From assembly GCF_021890735.1 (NCBI RefSeq), contig NZ_JAKKUR010000002.1, positions 1-64,000 of the forward strand: a DNA stretch of 64,000 nucleotides. Reading direction: 5' to 3'. The notes beneath the pieces are model-generated. The model was given only the letters and a program-made list of their open reading frames with translations. It was not told where the DNA came from and ran no database searches. Position numbers and translations under genes: made by a program. Numbering within the stretch: position 1 is the first letter of the stretch; each line of letters begins with the position of its first letter. Positions 52,597 to 62,816 of this stretch are shown here, piece by piece. The DNA is from Thermanaeromonas sp. GTDB taxonomy: Bacteria; Bacillota; DSM-521; Neomoorellales; Neomoorellaceae.

Positions 52597-53715
52597 GTGC
52601 GGGTAACTTGTCCCCAACCTCTACTTTTAAGTGCCGTACAGAAACTTCACCGGGTCATAACCACTAACAGTCCTCTACCGGCCTTAACGGGAATACTTAT
52701 AAAAGCCCACGACAAGCGTCTCTCTTTTCACGCTACGGACCTAGAAATGGGTATTCTTCTTGATATGGAGGCAGACATAGAGGAGGAAGGAGAACTCCTT
52801 CTTCCAGCCCGGCTCCTTACGGACATAGTACGCCACTTGCCTCCCGTCAATGTACACATTGACGGCGTAGCTGGAGGAGTGGTCACCCTCTCTTACCAGC
52901 AGTCACGAGTAGAGCTCTATAGCCTGGATCCCGGACAATTTCCGGCCCTGCCCGACGCGCAAGGAACCGCGTCTTTCCGGGTACCGGCAGAAACCTTTAA
53001 AGAAGCCATAAAGAAGGTCGGTATCGCTGCCGGAAACGAGGACCTCCGCAGCATATATCATGGTATTCTGTGGGAAATAGATCCTTCCACCGGGGAGTTT
53101 ACCATGGTGGCCACAGATACCCACCGGTTAAGCCTCCAGCGAGGTAAGGTTGTCGTGCTTGAAGGTAAACAGGAAGCGGCTCCTATAATACCGCACCGCA
53201 CCCTGGCCGAGCTCGCCCGCCTTCTGGGTAGCGAAGGAGAAGTGACCTTTACTTTGGGTTCCAGCCAGATTTTTGCCGCAGCCGAAAATTTGGTATTTTA
53301 CGGTCGACTCCTCAACGGACAGTTTCCCCCCTACCGCCAGGTATTGCCTTCCAGCTTCGCTACAGAAGCCATAATGGACGCCCAGGAGATTACCCTGGCT
53401 GTGGAGCGGGCCCTGGTACTGGCCAGGGATGATAGCCGGCTGCGCTCCCCCATCATCCGCCTGCAGGTGGAAGGAGGATTAAAACTTTCTACCCAGGCTC
53501 CCGAAGTAGGACAGATCGAGGAAGAGCTCCAGGCAGAAATTTCCGGTCCGGGCCTGGAAGTGGCCTTGAACGGCAAGTACCTCCTTAGCGCTCTAAAGGT
53601 AATCGATGAAGATAGGGTAATCTTGAAATTCAACGAACCCTTAAAACCCGTTGTAGTGCAAGGTCTGGGTAACGAGGACTATTTTTGTCTTATCTTACCG
53701 GTTAGAATCGGGTAA
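52597..53715 (+). CDS. dnaN: DNA polymerase III sliding clamp (beta)
   Basis: Ring-shaped processivity clamp. The three-domain fold is recognised from TNSPLPALTGILIKAHDKRLSFHATDLEMG, VATDTHRLSLQRG and the C-terminal NEDYFCLILPVRIG. Length is 372 residues. The start is GTG with a G-rich SD (GGGGGT) about 10 nt upstream. It follows dnaA after 153 nt that contain a DnaA-box-like site, and precedes recF by 8 nt. Confidence 0.97.
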   Translation: MRVTCPQPLLLSAVQKLHRVITTNSPLPALTGILIKAHDKRLSFHATDLEMGILLDMEADIEEEGELLLPARLLTDIVRHLPPVNVHIDGVAGGVVTLSYQQSRVELYSLDPGQFPALPDAQGTASFRVPAETFKEAIKKVGIAAGNEDLRSIYHGILWEIDPSTGEFTMVATDTHRLSLQRGKVVVLEGKQEAAPIIPHRTLAELARLLGSEGEVTFTLGSSQIFAAAENLVFYGRLLNGQFPPYRQVLPSSFATEAIMDAQEITLAVERALVLARDDSRLRSPIIRLQVEGGLKLSTQAPEVGQIEEELQAEISGPGLEVALNGKYLLSALKVIDEDRVILKFNEPLKPVVVQGLGNEDYFCLILPVRIG

Positions 53716-53723
53716 AAATAAAG

Positions 53724-54800
53724 ATGGAGGCTGCATTTTTATCCGAGCTTAGGCTAAAGGAGTTCCGCAATTTCCGGGAGGCTGCTTTTCAGTTTTCTCC
53801 CGGCCTTAACATCCTAGTAGGACCGAACGGAACGGGAAAAACAAACCTCTTGGAAGCTATAGGCTACCTTTCCCTGGCCCGGTCCTTCCGCTACCATGCT
53901 GATCGGGAACTTACAACTTGGGGTTGCACAGGGTTTGAACTTACCGGTACAGTACGGCGGGGAAACGGGAAAGTACAGGTGCGTATTGTATACCATCCGG
54001 GCCGTAAGGAGTTAACAATTAACGGGACCACGCAACGGATTCTGGACCTTCTGGGTTTATTTCCTACGGTCACCTTCGGGCCCGATGATGTGCACTTGGT
54101 AAAGGGGCCGCCGGCCCTTCGTCGGAGATTTTTGGACCGGGAGCTCTGCCAGACCGACCGTTCCTACGCCCAGTATCTTATATCCTACCACCGGGTTCTT
54201 AAGCAACGGAATGCTATCCTTAAGCAGGTAGCCGAGGGAAAAGTTAAAAGAGGAGATGTCGATCCTTGGAACGTACAACTTGTCGGCCTGGCGCAAACTA
54301 TAGTGGAACGCCGGAAAATTTTTTTAGAGCGTCTTAACGCCCTGGCTTGTAAGCTTTATTTCCGCTTGGCTGAAAAGCAGACTATAAGCGTGGTTTACCG
54401 TCCGAGCCTGCCCGACGGAAAAGATTGTTTAGAGCAGATAACTGAGCGTCTAGAAAGGGAAGTGGCTGCCGGGGCTACCCTCTGGGGACCCCACCGCGAT
54501 GATTTTGATTTTTATATAGACGGCCGCCCTGCCCGCCATGCTGCCTCCCAGGGTGAGCAGCGCTCCCTAGTTTTAGTGCTCAAACTGGCCGAAGTGGTAT
54601 ATTTCGGCGAAATATTGGGAATTAGGCCGTGCCTTTTGTTAGACGATGTTTTTTCAGAGCTGGATAAAAGAAGGCAGGAGGTCCTTCTCCAGTTAATAAA
54701 TGAGGGAGGCCAAAGTTTTATAACCACAACGGAGGTGGCCTTCTTACCTGCGAGTTTGTTAAATAAAGGAAATATCCTTACCTTTCCGCTAGGAAAGTAG
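53724..54800 (+). CDS. recF: DNA repair and recombination protein RecF
   Basis: SMC-like ATPase that loads RecA at gaps. Walker A is LVGPNGTGKTNLLEAIGYLSLARSFR, the signature region SQGEQRSLVLVLKLAE, and Walker B CLLLDDVFSELDKRRQ. Length is 358 residues. It begins 8 nt after dnaN. Confidence 0.97.
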   Translation: MEAAFLSELRLKEFRNFREAAFQFSPGLNILVGPNGTGKTNLLEAIGYLSLARSFRYHADRELTTWGCTGFELTGTVRRGNGKVQVRIVYHPGRKELTINGTTQRILDLLGLFPTVTFGPDDVHLVKGPPALRRRFLDRELCQTDRSYAQYLISYHRVLKQRNAILKQVAEGKVKRGDVDPWNVQLVGLAQTIVERRKIFLERLNALACKLYFRLAEKQTISVVYRPSLPDGKDCLEQITERLEREVAAGATLWGPHRDDFDFYIDGRPARHAASQGEQRSLVLVLKLAEVVYFGEILGIRPCLLLDDVFSELDKRRQEVLLQLINEGGQSFITTTEVAFLPASLLNKGNILTFPLGK

Positions 54801-54825
54801 GATTTACCCAAGGGAGGTGGGCCTT

Positions 54826-55080
54826 GTGTACCTGCATATCGGCGGCGAAATAGTCATTCCCTTAAAAGAAATAGTCGCTATACTTGATTATGAGAAAGTG
54901 ATACAATCCCCGCTCAACAAAGATTTTTGGAAGTCCAAAAATAAAGCTCCGGAAGGGGTAAAGTCCTGTATAATTACCAAGGATAATAAAGTGTATTATT
55001 CTCCCATATCCTCCCTCACCTTAGCCCGCAGGGTAGAAACCTTTACCTACAGGTACATTGCGGCCGAAAATTACTTGTGA
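54826..55080 (+). CDS. remB: RemB/YaaB-type DUF370 regulatory protein
   Basis: Small DUF370 protein, related to the B. subtilis extracellular-matrix regulators RemA and RemB. The N-terminus MYLHIGGEIVIPLKEIVAILDYEK and KVYYSPISSLTLARRVE fit RemB and its place between recF and gyrB. The start is GTG 54826 with AGGGAGGTGGG upstream; the frame opens nine bases earlier, inside the SD sequence. The product is 84 residues. Confidence 0.85.
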   Translation: MYLHIGGEIVIPLKEIVAILDYEKVIQSPLNKDFWKSKNKAPEGVKSCIITKDNKVYYSPISSLTLARRVETFTYRYIAAENYL

Positions 55081-55104
55081 TAATATTTGCCCTGGAAAAT
55101 CTAG

Positions 55105-57030
<1,926 letters not shown>

Positions 57031-57064
57031 GTTTTTTATTTAGCTTGAAGGAGGGTTTGTCTCT

Positions 57065-59479
57065 TTGCTGGCAGAGCCCACCGGTACCATCTTGCCGGTT
57101 AGAATAGAAGAAGAAATGAAGCGCTCCTACATCGATTACGCCATGAGCGTAATTGTGGGGCGTGCTTTACCCGACGTACGGGACGGTCTAAAGCCCGTGC
57201 ACCGGCGTATCCTTTATGCCATGTATGAGGCTAACATGACGCCGGACAAGCCATATAAGAAGTCAGCCAGGGTGGTGGGTGACGTTTTAGCCCGTTACCA
57301 CCCCCACGGTGATGCCGCGGTGTACGAGAGCATGGTGAGGTTGGCCCAGGATTTCGCCAGCCGTTATCCCCTAGTAGACGGCCAGGGAAACTTTGGCTCT
57401 TTAGATGGAGATTCCCCGGCTGCCATGCGTTATACCGAGGCCAGGCTGTCCAGTATAGCCATGGCCATGCTCCAGGATATCGAAAAAGACACGGTAGATT
57501 TCGTCCCCAACTACGACGGAACCTTGAAGGAACCCGTAGTTTTGCCCGCACGCATACCCAATCTTTTAATAAACGGCTCGGCTGGAATAGCCGTAGGCAT
57601 GGCCACCAATATTCCTCCCCACAATCTGGGGGAGGTGGTGGATGCCTTAGTTTTGCTCATTGACCGGCCGGAAGCGGGATTGAAGGAGATTTTAAATATT
57701 GTCAAGGGCCCGGATTTCCCCACCGGAGGTTTGATCATCGGGCGGGAAGGGATACGTAACGCCTACCGCACGGGGAGGGGTACCATAAAAGTCAGGGCTA
57801 AGGCGGCGATAGAGCAGGTGGGTAACAAAACGCAGATTGTCATCACTGAGGTCCCCTATCAGGTTAACAAAGCCCGCCTTATAGAGACCATAGCCGAGCT
57901 GGTAAGGGAGAAAAAGATAGAAGGGATAACCGACTTAAGAGACGAGTCCGACCGTACGGGCCTAAGGGTAGTGATCGAGCTTAAAAAGGACGTCCAGCCC
58001 AAAGTCATCCTGAACCAGTTATATAAGCACACCCAGATGCAGGAGAATTTCGGGGTTATTATGCTAGCCCTGGTAGACGGCCGGCCGCAGGTCCTTAATT
58101 TAAAGGAGATGCTAGAGCATTATCTTAAGCACCAGAAGGAGATCGTCACCCGCCGCACCCGCTACCTTCTAAACCAGGCCGAAGCCAGGGCCCATATCGT
58201 AGAAGGATTAAGGATCGCCCTTAAATTCTTGGACGAGGTCATAAAGATCATAAGAACTTCCCCTGACGTCGATTCTGCCCGCCGGGGCCTTATGGAAAAC
58301 TTTTCTTTAAGTGAAAAGCAGGCTCAGGCTATCCTGGATATGCGCCTGCAGAGGCTTACGGCCCTGGAACGAGAAAAGCTAGAAGAAGAATACCGGGAAC
58401 TTAGGGAGAAAATAAGCTACTTTAAAGGAGTTCTGGCGGATGAGACTAAAGTATTGGCCATTGTACGCGAGGAGCTTCTAGAGATCAAGGCCAAATTTGC
58501 CGATCCCCGCCGCACGCAGATAGTCGACGAAGAGGAGCCCCTGGAAGCCGAAGATCTTATATCCCGGGAAGAAGTGGTCATCACTGTTACCCACCGCGGC
58601 TACATTAAACGGCTCCCCCTCGATACCTACAGGAGCCAGAGGAGGGGTGGCCGCGGCATTCAAGCCTTAACTACCCGTGAAGAGGACTTCGTAGAGCACC
58701 TTACCGTGACCACCACCCACCATTCCCTTCTCCTTTTCACCAACCAGGGTAAGGTGTACCGGCTTAAAGCCTTTGATGTGCCTGAGGCTAACCGCCAGGC
58801 CCGGGGTACCGCCCTGGTCAACCTGGTTTATATAAGCCCGGGAGAGAGGATAACAGCCCTTATAAGCGTAGAAAGTTTCGAGGAAGACGCCTATTTGTTT
58901 TTGGCCACGCGCAAAGGAACTGTTAAGAAAACCGCGCTAAAAGAATATAACACCTCCCGGCGTGATGGAATCGTCGCTTTGAACCTGGATGAAGGGGATG
59001 AGCTGATTGGAGTTGAGCTTACTTCGGGGAAGGATGAAATCATTTTGGGCACCCGCCAGGGCAAGGTGATACGCTTTTCTGAGGAAGAAGTCAGGCCTAT
59101 GGGCAGGGTGGCCCGGGGGGTACGCGGCATAGCCCTGGAGGAGGGGGACGAGGTTGTAGGCATGGCCAAGGTAAAACCCTTTGCCGACCTGGTCCTCGTA
59201 TCGGAAAGGGGCTTCGGTAAGCGTACTTCTTTAGAAGAGTACCGGGGCCAGGGTAGAGCCGGTAAAGGGTTGCTGGCCATGAAACTAGGCGAAAAGACCG
59301 GCGAGCTGGTGGCTTTAGTTGTGGCCAAAGATGACGACGAGCTTATGCTTATCACGGCTGAAGGCTTGCTCATCCGTTTAAATGTAGGGGATGTTCCCCG
59401 GCAAGGGCGCTATACCCGGGGTGTTACCCTGATGCGGCTAGAAGAGAAGGACCGTGTTATGGCCGTAGCCCGACTTTAG
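57065..59479 (+). CDS. gyrA: DNA gyrase subunit A
   Basis: DNA-cleaving subunit. The catalytic Tyr is in [11 protein letters not shown] (about residue 122), and quinolone-region residues [17 protein letters not shown] are standard. The GyrA box QRRGGRG ([10 protein letters not shown]) identifies gyrase rather than topoisomerase IV. Six C-terminal beta-propeller repeats follow. Length is 804 residues, with little C-terminal acidic tail. The start is TTG after AAGGAGGG. Confidence 0.98.
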   Translation: MLAEPTGTILPVRIEEEMKRSYIDYAMSVIVGRALPDVRDGLKPVHRRILYAMYEANMTPDKPYKKSARVVGDVLARYHPHGDAAVYESMVRLAQDFASRYPLVDGQGNFGSLDGDSPAAMRYTEARLSSIAMAMLQDIEKDTVDFVPNYDGTLKEPVVLPARIPNLLINGSAGIAVGMATNIPPHNLGEVVDALVLLIDRPEAGLKEILNIVKGPDFPTGGLIIGREGIRNAYRTGRGTIKVRAKAAIEQVGNKTQIVITEVPYQVNKARLIETIAELVREKKIEGITDLRDESDRTGLRVVIELKKDVQPKVILNQLYKHTQMQENFGVIMLALVDGRPQVLNLKEMLEHYLKHQKEIVTRRTRYLLNQAEARAHIVEGLRIALKFLDEVIKIIRTSPDVDSARRGLMENFSLSEKQAQAILDMRLQRLTALEREKLEEEYRELREKISYFKGVLADETKVLAIVREELLEIKAKFADPRRTQIVDEEEPLEAEDLISREEVVITVTHRGYIKRLPLDTYRSQRRGGRGIQALTTREEDFVEHLTVTTTHHSLLLFTNQGKVYRLKAFDVPEANRQARGTALVNLVYISPGERITALISVESFEEDAYLFLATRKGTVKKTALKEYNTSRRDGIVALNLDEGDELIGVELTSGKDEIILGTRQGKVIRFSEEEVRPMGRVARGVRGIALEEGDEVVGMAKVKPFADLVLVSERGFGKRTSLEEYRGQGRAGKGLLAMKLGEKTGELVALVVAKDDDELMLITAEGLLIRLNVGDVPRQGRYTRGVTLMRLEEKDRVMAVARL

Positions 59480-59556
59480 TTCTTATAAACTTGTTGCAGC
59501 AAGTTAAAGGGTGATGTAAGATCACATACAGCCAGGTTTGAAAGGAGGGGAAACCC

Positions 59557-60477
59557 GTGGCCTTACTGGAAAAGCCTAACGGGGAAGGAAATGGGGTTAA
59601 GAAGGGTACCTGGGTAGTAAAAAAAGGCCTGGCGGAGATGCTTAAAGGCGGGGTAATAATGGACGTCACCACGCCTGAGCAGGCCAAAATTGCTGAAGAA
59701 GCCGGGGCGTGCGCGGTGATGGCCTTGGAGAGGGTTCCCGCAGATATACGGGCTTCCGGCGGGGTGGCCCGCATGGCCGACCCCACCGTAATCTTAAGGA
59801 TCATGGAAGCTGTTACCATACCGGTAATGGCCAAGGTGCGTATCGGCCATTTTGTAGAGGCGCAGATTTTAGAGGCCTTGGGAGTAGATTATATCGATGA
59901 GAGCGAGGTATTGACCCCGGCCGATGAGGAATTCCACATAAACAAGCATGCCTTTAAGGTGCCCTTTGTATGCGGGGCGCGGAATCTGGGGGAAGCCCTG
60001 CGAAGGATCGGAGAGGGTGCGGCCATGATCCGTACCAAGGGTGAGGCGGGAACCGGAAATGTGGTGGAAGCCGTAAGACATATGCGCCTTATCATGAGCG
60101 AGATCCGGCGGCTACAAAACATGCCCGAGGAAGAAGTAATGACCTTTGCTAAGAATATCCAGGCACCTTACGAGCTGGTAATGGAGACGAGGAAGCTGGG
60201 GCGCTTGCCGGTAGTGAATTTCGCGGCAGGTGGCATAGCCACTCCTGCGGATGCTGCCCTTATGATGCAGCTCGGTGCGGACGGTATTTTCGTCGGCTCA
60301 GGGATCTTTAAGTCATCGGATCCCATGAAGAGGGCCCGGGCCATCGTGGCGGCTACGACTTATTACAACGATCCCCAGGTTCTGGCCGAAGTTTCTAAGG
60401 ACCTGGGTGAACCCATGCCCGGTATCGATGTGGCCACCCTGCGGCCGGAACAGCGCCTCCAGGAACGCGGGTGGTAG
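59557..60477 (+). CDS. pdxS: Pyridoxal 5'-phosphate synthase subunit PdxS
   Basis: Makes PLP from ribose 5-phosphate, glyceraldehyde 3-phosphate and ammonia. The barrel has [21 protein letters not shown], a catalytic Lys in [14 protein letters not shown], and [20 protein letters not shown]. Length is 306 residues. The GTG start has AAAGGAGGGG upstream. It is followed by pdxT after 33 nt. Confidence 0.98.
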   Translation: MALLEKPNGEGNGVKKGTWVVKKGLAEMLKGGVIMDVTTPEQAKIAEEAGACAVMALERVPADIRASGGVARMADPTVILRIMEAVTIPVMAKVRIGHFVEAQILEALGVDYIDESEVLTPADEEFHINKHAFKVPFVCGARNLGEALRRIGEGAAMIRTKGEAGTGNVVEAVRHMRLIMSEIRRLQNMPEEEVMTFAKNIQAPYELVMETRKLGRLPVVNFAAGGIATPADAALMMQLGADGIFVGSGIFKSSDPMKRARAIVAATTYYNDPQVLAEVSKDLGEPMPGIDVATLRPEQRLQERGW

Positions 60478-60510
60478 AATTCAGAGGAGCTTCAGGAGGA
60501 AGAATAAATT

Positions 60511-61080
60511 ATGGTTATAGGTGTTTTAGCTTTGCAAGGAGGCTTCCGCGAGCATATAGCCGTCTTGGAACGCTGTGGAGTAAAGGCCAAGGAAATACGC
60601 AAGAAGGAGGAGCTAGACGGCATCGATGGCCTAATAATTCCGGGGGGAGAAAGCACTACCTTTGGAAGGCTGATGGTGGATTTCGGCCTTCTTGATCCCC
60701 TTGTTAATCTTATCAAAGGAGGCCTTCCCGTTTTTGGGACTTGTGCAGGCCTGGTAGTCCTTTGCAGGGAAATAGTAGGGAGCGAGCAGCCGCGGCTGGG
60801 GGTCCTAAACGCGCGGGTCCGGCGCAATGCCTTCGGCCGGCAGGTAGATAGTTTCGAGGCCGATCTCGAAGTACCCGTTTTGGGGCCCGAGCCCTTCCGG
60901 GGCGTTTTCATCCGGGCACCCTATATAGAAGAACTGTGGCCGCCGGCGGAGGTGCTGGCCACCTTGGAAGGCAAAATCGTGGCTGCCCGCCAGGACAAGA
61001 TCTTGGTGACGGCCTTCCACCCGGAACTGACTACGGACGAGCGTTTTCACAGGTACTTTATAGGCATGGTGAGCGGCTAA
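60511..61080 (+). CDS. pdxT: Pyridoxal 5'-phosphate synthase glutaminase subunit PdxT
   Basis: Glutaminase that feeds ammonia to PdxS. The nucleophile Cys is in VFGTCAGLVVL (about 79), and the His-Glu pair in AFHPELT. The N-terminus VIGVLALQGGFREHIAVLE is typical. Length is 189 residues. The SD AGGAGGAAG precedes the ATG. Confidence 0.97.
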   Translation: MVIGVLALQGGFREHIAVLERCGVKAKEIRKKEELDGIDGLIIPGGESTTFGRLMVDFGLLDPLVNLIKGGLPVFGTCAGLVVLCREIVGSEQPRLGVLNARVRRNAFGRQVDSFEADLEVPVLGPEPFRGVFIRAPYIEELWPPAEVLATLEGKIVAARQDKILVTAFHPELTTDERFHRYFIGMVSG

Positions 61081-61157
61081 CCTACCTCGGGATGCAGGGG
61101 TTTCCGTGCTTCGCTCACCGCTCTATCTGCCTGGGGTTGGTTTGGGAGGCAGCACCT

Positions 61158-62267
61158 TTGGGTGACCTGCTACGAAAAAGCACTGAGATTCTAAAGAAAT
61201 ATCAAGCCCGCACGGGTGCCTTTCCCGCTGCTCCCTACTTTCCTCCCTACCGCTATGTGTGGTTGAGGGACGGGACTTTTGTGGCCTGGGCCCTCGACTG
61301 GGTAGGGGAAAGGGAGGCGGCGGGATCTTTTTATACTTTTATGAGCCATACGGTTTTAAAGCACAGCTATAAGATAGAAAACGCCTTAGAGAGGGCTTCT
61401 AAGGGGCATTCCCCGGATGATGCCACATGCCTCCACACCCGGTATACCTTAGACGGAGAAGAAGGGGTCGAGCCCTGGGGCAATTTTCAGCTCGACGGTT
61501 ACGGAACCTTCCTCTGGGGCCTAGCCCACCACCTGCGTGTCGGAGGTAAACTGAGGGAAGAATATAAAAAGGCCATCTGCGAAATAAGCCGCTATCTCTG
61601 CGGGCTCTGGAAGGTTCCCTGCCTCGATTGCTGGGAGGAAAGAGGTGACCGCCTCCATCCCTCTACCCTGGCCGCCGTTTATGGGGGGTTAAAAGCCGTT
61701 TTGGAATGGCTTCCCCCGGACTTAGCTGAAAAGGCCCGGGAGGTTCTTGTTGAGCTTCCGCAAGTAGTAAGGGCCGGATTCGTGGTAGACGGGCACTTGG
61801 TAAAGGAGTCTGGTTCGCCCGAAGTAGACGCTAACCTCCTGTGGTTGGCCGTACCCTACGGGCTGCTGGATATAGAGGACCCCGTTTTTGCTGCCACCGT
61901 ACAAAAGATAGAGAAAGATTTGCGCGGCGGGGGAGTCAAGCGGTACCGGGGAGATACCTTTTATGGAGGCGGGGAATGGGTATTGCTTGCTGCTTGGCTG
62001 GCCTGGTATTATCGGCTTAAAGGAAAAGAAGAAGAGGGTAAGGAGCTTTTAGGTTGGATAGAAGCCCAGGCTGATGAAGAGGGACAGCTACCGGAGCAGG
62101 TCCCCGTTAACCTGACCTCTGAAGAGCATTATCGTTACTGGGTGGAGCGTTGGGGCCCGATAGCCCGCCCCTTGCTCTGGTCCCATGCCATGTATATAGC
62201 CGCTAGGCTTCCGGCTCCAGTACCTGTAGTAAGTTGTTCCTTGCACCAAAACCAGAAGGTGTGTTAA
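61158..62267 (+). CDS. Glycoside hydrolase family 15-type protein
   Basis: Alpha/alpha-barrel glucoamylase-like enzyme. Typical motifs are YRYVWLRDGTFVAWALD, GNFQLDGYGTFLWGL, a WEER segment (CLDCWEERGDRLHPSTLAAVYGGL) carrying the likely catalytic acid, and a C-terminal GGGEWVLLAAWLAWY with GQLPEQVP for the base. The start is TTG 61158 with TTGGGAGG upstream, giving 369 residues. The longer frame from 60936 overlaps pdxT and has no similarity. Substrate (maltodextrin, trehalose or another glucoside) is not readable. No signal peptide is visible. Confidence 0.85.
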   Translation: MGDLLRKSTEILKKYQARTGAFPAAPYFPPYRYVWLRDGTFVAWALDWVGEREAAGSFYTFMSHTVLKHSYKIENALERASKGHSPDDATCLHTRYTLDGEEGVEPWGNFQLDGYGTFLWGLAHHLRVGGKLREEYKKAICEISRYLCGLWKVPCLDCWEERGDRLHPSTLAAVYGGLKAVLEWLPPDLAEKAREVLVELPQVVRAGFVVDGHLVKESGSPEVDANLLWLAVPYGLLDIEDPVFAATVQKIEKDLRGGGVKRYRGDTFYGGGEWVLLAAWLAWYYRLKGKEEEGKELLGWIEAQADEEGQLPEQVPVNLTSEEHYRYWVERWGPIARPLLWSHAMYIAARLPAPVPVVSCSLHQNQKVC

Positions 62268-62270
62268 AAT
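62241..62270 (+). promoter_or_regulatory. Promoter of the tRNA-Sec gene
   Basis: TTGCAC (62241-62246) and TAAAAT (62265-62270) are 18 bp apart. They overlap the 3' end of the GH15 gene, about 30 nt ahead of the tRNA. Confidence 0.65.
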
Positions 62271-62301
62271 ACTACCTAAAGCTGCTGCCTAAAGCGGAAG
62301 C

Positions 62302-62402
62302 TATGGGGGTGGATCGGGCCTGGTGGCCCGCCTGGACTTCAAATCCAGCTGGCGCGCGGGGGAAACCCCGGGCGCGGTGGGTTCGATTCCCACACGCTCC
62401 CG
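62302..62402 (+). tRNA. selC: Selenocysteine tRNA (anticodon TCA)
   Basis: About 101 nt, ending in encoded CCA. The anticodon loop CTTCAAA (62334-62340) in the stem CTGGA/TCCAG has anticodon TCA at 62336-62338. The D stem is six base pairs (CGGGCC/GGCCCG), and a long variable arm (GCGC..GGGG-GAAA-CCCC..GCGC) and the T arm GTGGG-TTCGATT-CCCAC follow. These are the tRNA-Sec hallmarks. The acceptor stem pairs seven bases (two wobbles); the eighth position is a G-A mismatch by my alignment. Confidence 0.95.
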
Positions 62403-62493
62403 CCACATTAAGGTTATCGGCATGGGTAAAGTAGGGGAGAAAGGTAGGGCACATAGAAGGAAAGGCCCATCACAAGGAAGGGGGTTTATATTA

Positions 62494-62718
62494 ATGGCCG
62501 TCATAACTAAGGATATGAGCATCACCGAGGTAGTAAGCAGGTACCCCCAGACGGTTCCGGTTTTTATGGAGCACGGAATGGGGTGTTTGGGTTGTGCCGC
62601 GGCCAGGTTTGAAAACATTGAACAGGGTGCCCGGGCCCACGGTATCGATGTAGACAAGTTGATAGAGGACCTCAATAAAGTAGTGGCCGGGGAAAAAGAC
62701 TCTAAAGCCGACGCTTAA
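62494..62718 (+). CDS. DUF1858 domain protein
   Basis: Small disulfide-type redox domain (DUF1858), often linked to hybrid-cluster and other anaerobic redox proteins. The key motif is MEHGMGCLGCAAARFENIEQGARAHGIDVDKLIEDLN, with a CxxC pair at about 31 and 34. I use ATG 62494 with GGAAGGGGG upstream, giving 74 residues. The open frame begins at 62323, inside the tRNA-Sec gene, and is not credible there. A terminator follows. Confidence 0.88.
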   Translation: MAVITKDMSITEVVSRYPQTVPVFMEHGMGCLGCAAARFENIEQGARAHGIDVDKLIEDLNKVVAGEKDSKADA

Positions 62719-62735
62719 TTTGGGATTTTGAAGGT

Positions 62736-62782
62736 CGCTCTTGATCGCAGCTTTTTTGTCAAGATCAAGGGCGATTTTTTAT
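62736..62782 (+). terminator. Terminator downstream of the DUF1858 gene
   Basis: TCGCTCTTGATC and GATCAAGGGCGA form a long stem followed by TTTTTTATTATTTT. It ends the transcript that carries tRNA-Sec and the DUF1858 gene. Confidence 0.92.
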
Positions 62783-62816
62783 TATTTTCGGCGAGCCTTG
62801 GGAGGTAAAGCAAAGG

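Noticed and set aside
60936-61157. Longer N-terminus for the GH15 gene
   Set aside because: It overlaps pdxT by 145 nt and encodes no family sequence; TTG 61158 has a good SD sequence.
62323-62493. Longer N-terminus for the DUF1858 gene
   Set aside because: It would translate through the tRNA-Sec gene; ATG 62494 has a proper SD sequence and begins the known domain.
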